From the NCBI GenBank assembly GCA_905067555.1, contig CAJHIS010000008.1, positions 1-33,455 of the forward strand: 33,455 nucleotides of DNA. The letters are read 5' to 3'. The notes beneath the pieces were generated by a model that worked only from the letters and a program-made list of their open reading frames with translations, made no database searches and was not told where the DNA came from. This DNA comes from Candidatus Argoarchaeum ethanivorans. GTDB taxonomy: Archaea; Halobacteriota; Methanosarcinia; Methanosarcinales; EX4572-44. A program made the position numbers and the translations under genes. Of the stretch, positions 32,415-33,455 are shown piece by piece; position 1 is the first letter of the stretch, and each line of letters begins with the position of its first letter.

Positions 32415-33284
32415 ATGGTAAAAGATCGACATGTTATGGAAATGCTCGGAAAAACGCGAGTAGTAGTAGAAAATGGAAAAGTAGTGGAAGTCGGCGAGCC
32501 TGTTACTGAATACTGTCCAATCTTTGAAAAAGCGAGAGGTTACACCAGACTCACAGCAGAGACTGTAAGAGAAAATGCAGAGTTCAGGATTGCTGACTTT
32601 GGACTATTCACAGAGGAGCGGAAGATTGAAATGGAAACTTTCGTGGGATTCGGAGCTTCTGAAGTATTTCAAACAGCCCTCAATCGCAAACTGCTGGATT
32701 GTGCTGTTGTTGCCGGGGAAGGTCTTGGCACTATAATTGCCTTTAGTCCGGTACTTGTGCAGGGCATTGGGTCAAGGATATCAGGGCTTGTCGAAACAAC
32801 TCCTATACCAAAGCTCATCAAGCGAGTTGAAGAAGCAGGAAGCATCGTACTTAATCCTGCAACAGCAGCACTCGATATGGCAGCGGGAGTTGAAAAAGCC
32901 ATAACACTTGGATACAAGAAAATAGGAGTAACAGTTGCAGATCATAACACTGCAAAGAAAATCCGTGAAATAGAGGCAAAACATCCAGGAGTTACAGTAG
33001 TGGTATTCGGGGTGCACACAACTGGTATGTTACCTGAAGATGCAGAAGAATTTGTTAAACTGGTAGATCTAACCACCGGGTGCGCTTCCAAATGGATGCG
33101 TCATTTCTCACAGGAACGGGGACCTATTATGCAAAGCGGCACATCTGTTCCAATATTTGCTTTCACACAAATTGGAAAAGAACTGTTGTTGGAGCGGGCC
33201 AAGGATATTGAGAAACCACTCCTTCTAAACACAGAAAAACTGCCAAATCTCTCGGGAGAGAGGCAGCCAAAGCCGTTAGTGTAG
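32415..33284 (+). CDS. Methanogenesis marker protein 8 (DUF2099 family)
   Basis: 289-residue protein found almost only in methanogens and their methane/alkane-oxidising relatives; its biochemical role was unknown to me at the time of writing. Family features: the start HVMEMLGKTRVVVENGKVVEVGEP, EYCPIFEKARGY, the glycine-rich VVAGEGLGTIIAFSP, TPIPKLIKRVEEAG, and the cysteine block TTGCASKWMRH. Start at 32415 is chosen over TTG at 32376 for AAGGTGA at good spacing and agreement with the TATA box. Divergent from the cytochrome gene. Confidence 0.9.
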   Translation: MVKDRHVMEMLGKTRVVVENGKVVEVGEPVTEYCPIFEKARGYTRLTAETVRENAEFRIADFGLFTEERKIEMETFVGFGASEVFQTALNRKLLDCAVVAGEGLGTIIAFSPVLVQGIGSRISGLVETTPIPKLIKRVEEAGSIVLNPATAALDMAAGVEKAITLGYKKIGVTVADHNTAKKIREIEAKHPGVTVVVFGVHTTGMLPEDAEEFVKLVDLTTGCASKWMRHFSQERGPIMQSGTSVPIFAFTQIGKELLLERAKDIEKPLLLNTEKLPNLSGERQPKPLV

Positions 33285-33455
33285 TTAGTGTTTTGACAAT
33301 TTAATTTTCAGACAAAAATCAGAAAGTCCGATAAAGTCAGGACAATTCAACCACAGAGGGCACAGAGTACACAGAGAGTTTTAATTGATCCTGCATGTTA
33401 TTCCATCCTTAAGGGGAGTCATATTAAAATAATTAGCAGTCAAGGGCGTTTTCCA
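33285..33455 (+). other. Right-edge intergenic sequence with CACAGAG repeats
   Basis: No gene is visible. At 33351-33378 three imperfect copies of CACAGAG plus 2-3 bases follow each other (CCACAGAGGG, CACAGAGTA, CACAGAGAG). I have seen similar ACCACAGAGG-type sequences in intergenic DNA of many unrelated prokaryotes. Confidence 0.5.

Overview
The window is archaeal and comes from a methanogen or a close relative that oxidises methane or alkanes. The evidence is a complete archaellum operon, formylmethanofuran:H4MPT formyltransferase (ftr), a methanogenesis-marker-8 protein, the archaeal thiolase/HMG-CoA synthase/DUF35 set, aNop5, stand-alone Kae1, TATA-box promoters and a tRNA gene without encoded CCA. 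A nine-haem c-type cytochrome with a PGF-CTERM-like tail points towards cytochrome-bearing lineages such as Methanosarcinales or ANME-type archaea. The exact taxon cannot be read from the sequence alone.

Layout, left to right. Positions 2-9366 hold the motility block: a 5'-truncated preflagellin peptidase, a zinc-ribbon protein, an archaellin remnant, two archaellin genes, then flaC, flaD/E, flaF, flaG, flaH, flaI and flaJ. The archaellin part has clearly been tandemly duplicated and partly deleted. A winged-helix regulator and a coupled methyltransferase follow (9460-10742). Positions 11159-13951 encode the first steps of isoprenoid synthesis. Kae1 (tRNA t6A modification) and ftr (C1 pathway) come next. 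A reverse-strand methyltransferase, a decayed IS200/IS605 transposase and tRNA-Gly(CCC) lie at 16168-17496. Then come NAD kinase, a P-loop protein ending in a JAMM-like metalloprotease motif, and aNop5.

Positions 20570-23192 are accessory DNA: an IS1-family element with a -1 frameshift signal, a small membrane protein and a type II toxin-antitoxin pair. Positions 23244-27123 are a MacB-type ABC export operon (Yip1 membrane protein, ATPase, secreted CARDB-like protein, FtsX/MacB permease) carrying the stump of a second ABC ATPase gene. An unknown gene and a ScoMcrA-head/PD-(D/E)XK nuclease-like protein follow, then a decayed TPR gene, aroD, the multihaem cytochrome and the marker-8 gene.

The most notable unexplained features are: (i) a family of short perfect hairpins (9-bp stem, 3-4-nt loop) in several intergenic gaps, with covarying stems and one cluster inside the archaellum operon; (ii) the P-loop + JAMM fusion; (iii) the candidate modification-dependent nuclease with an in-frame 3 x 18-bp repeat; (iv) tandem 12-bp repeats directly upstream of the archaellin TATA box; and (v) several gene scars showing recent loss.
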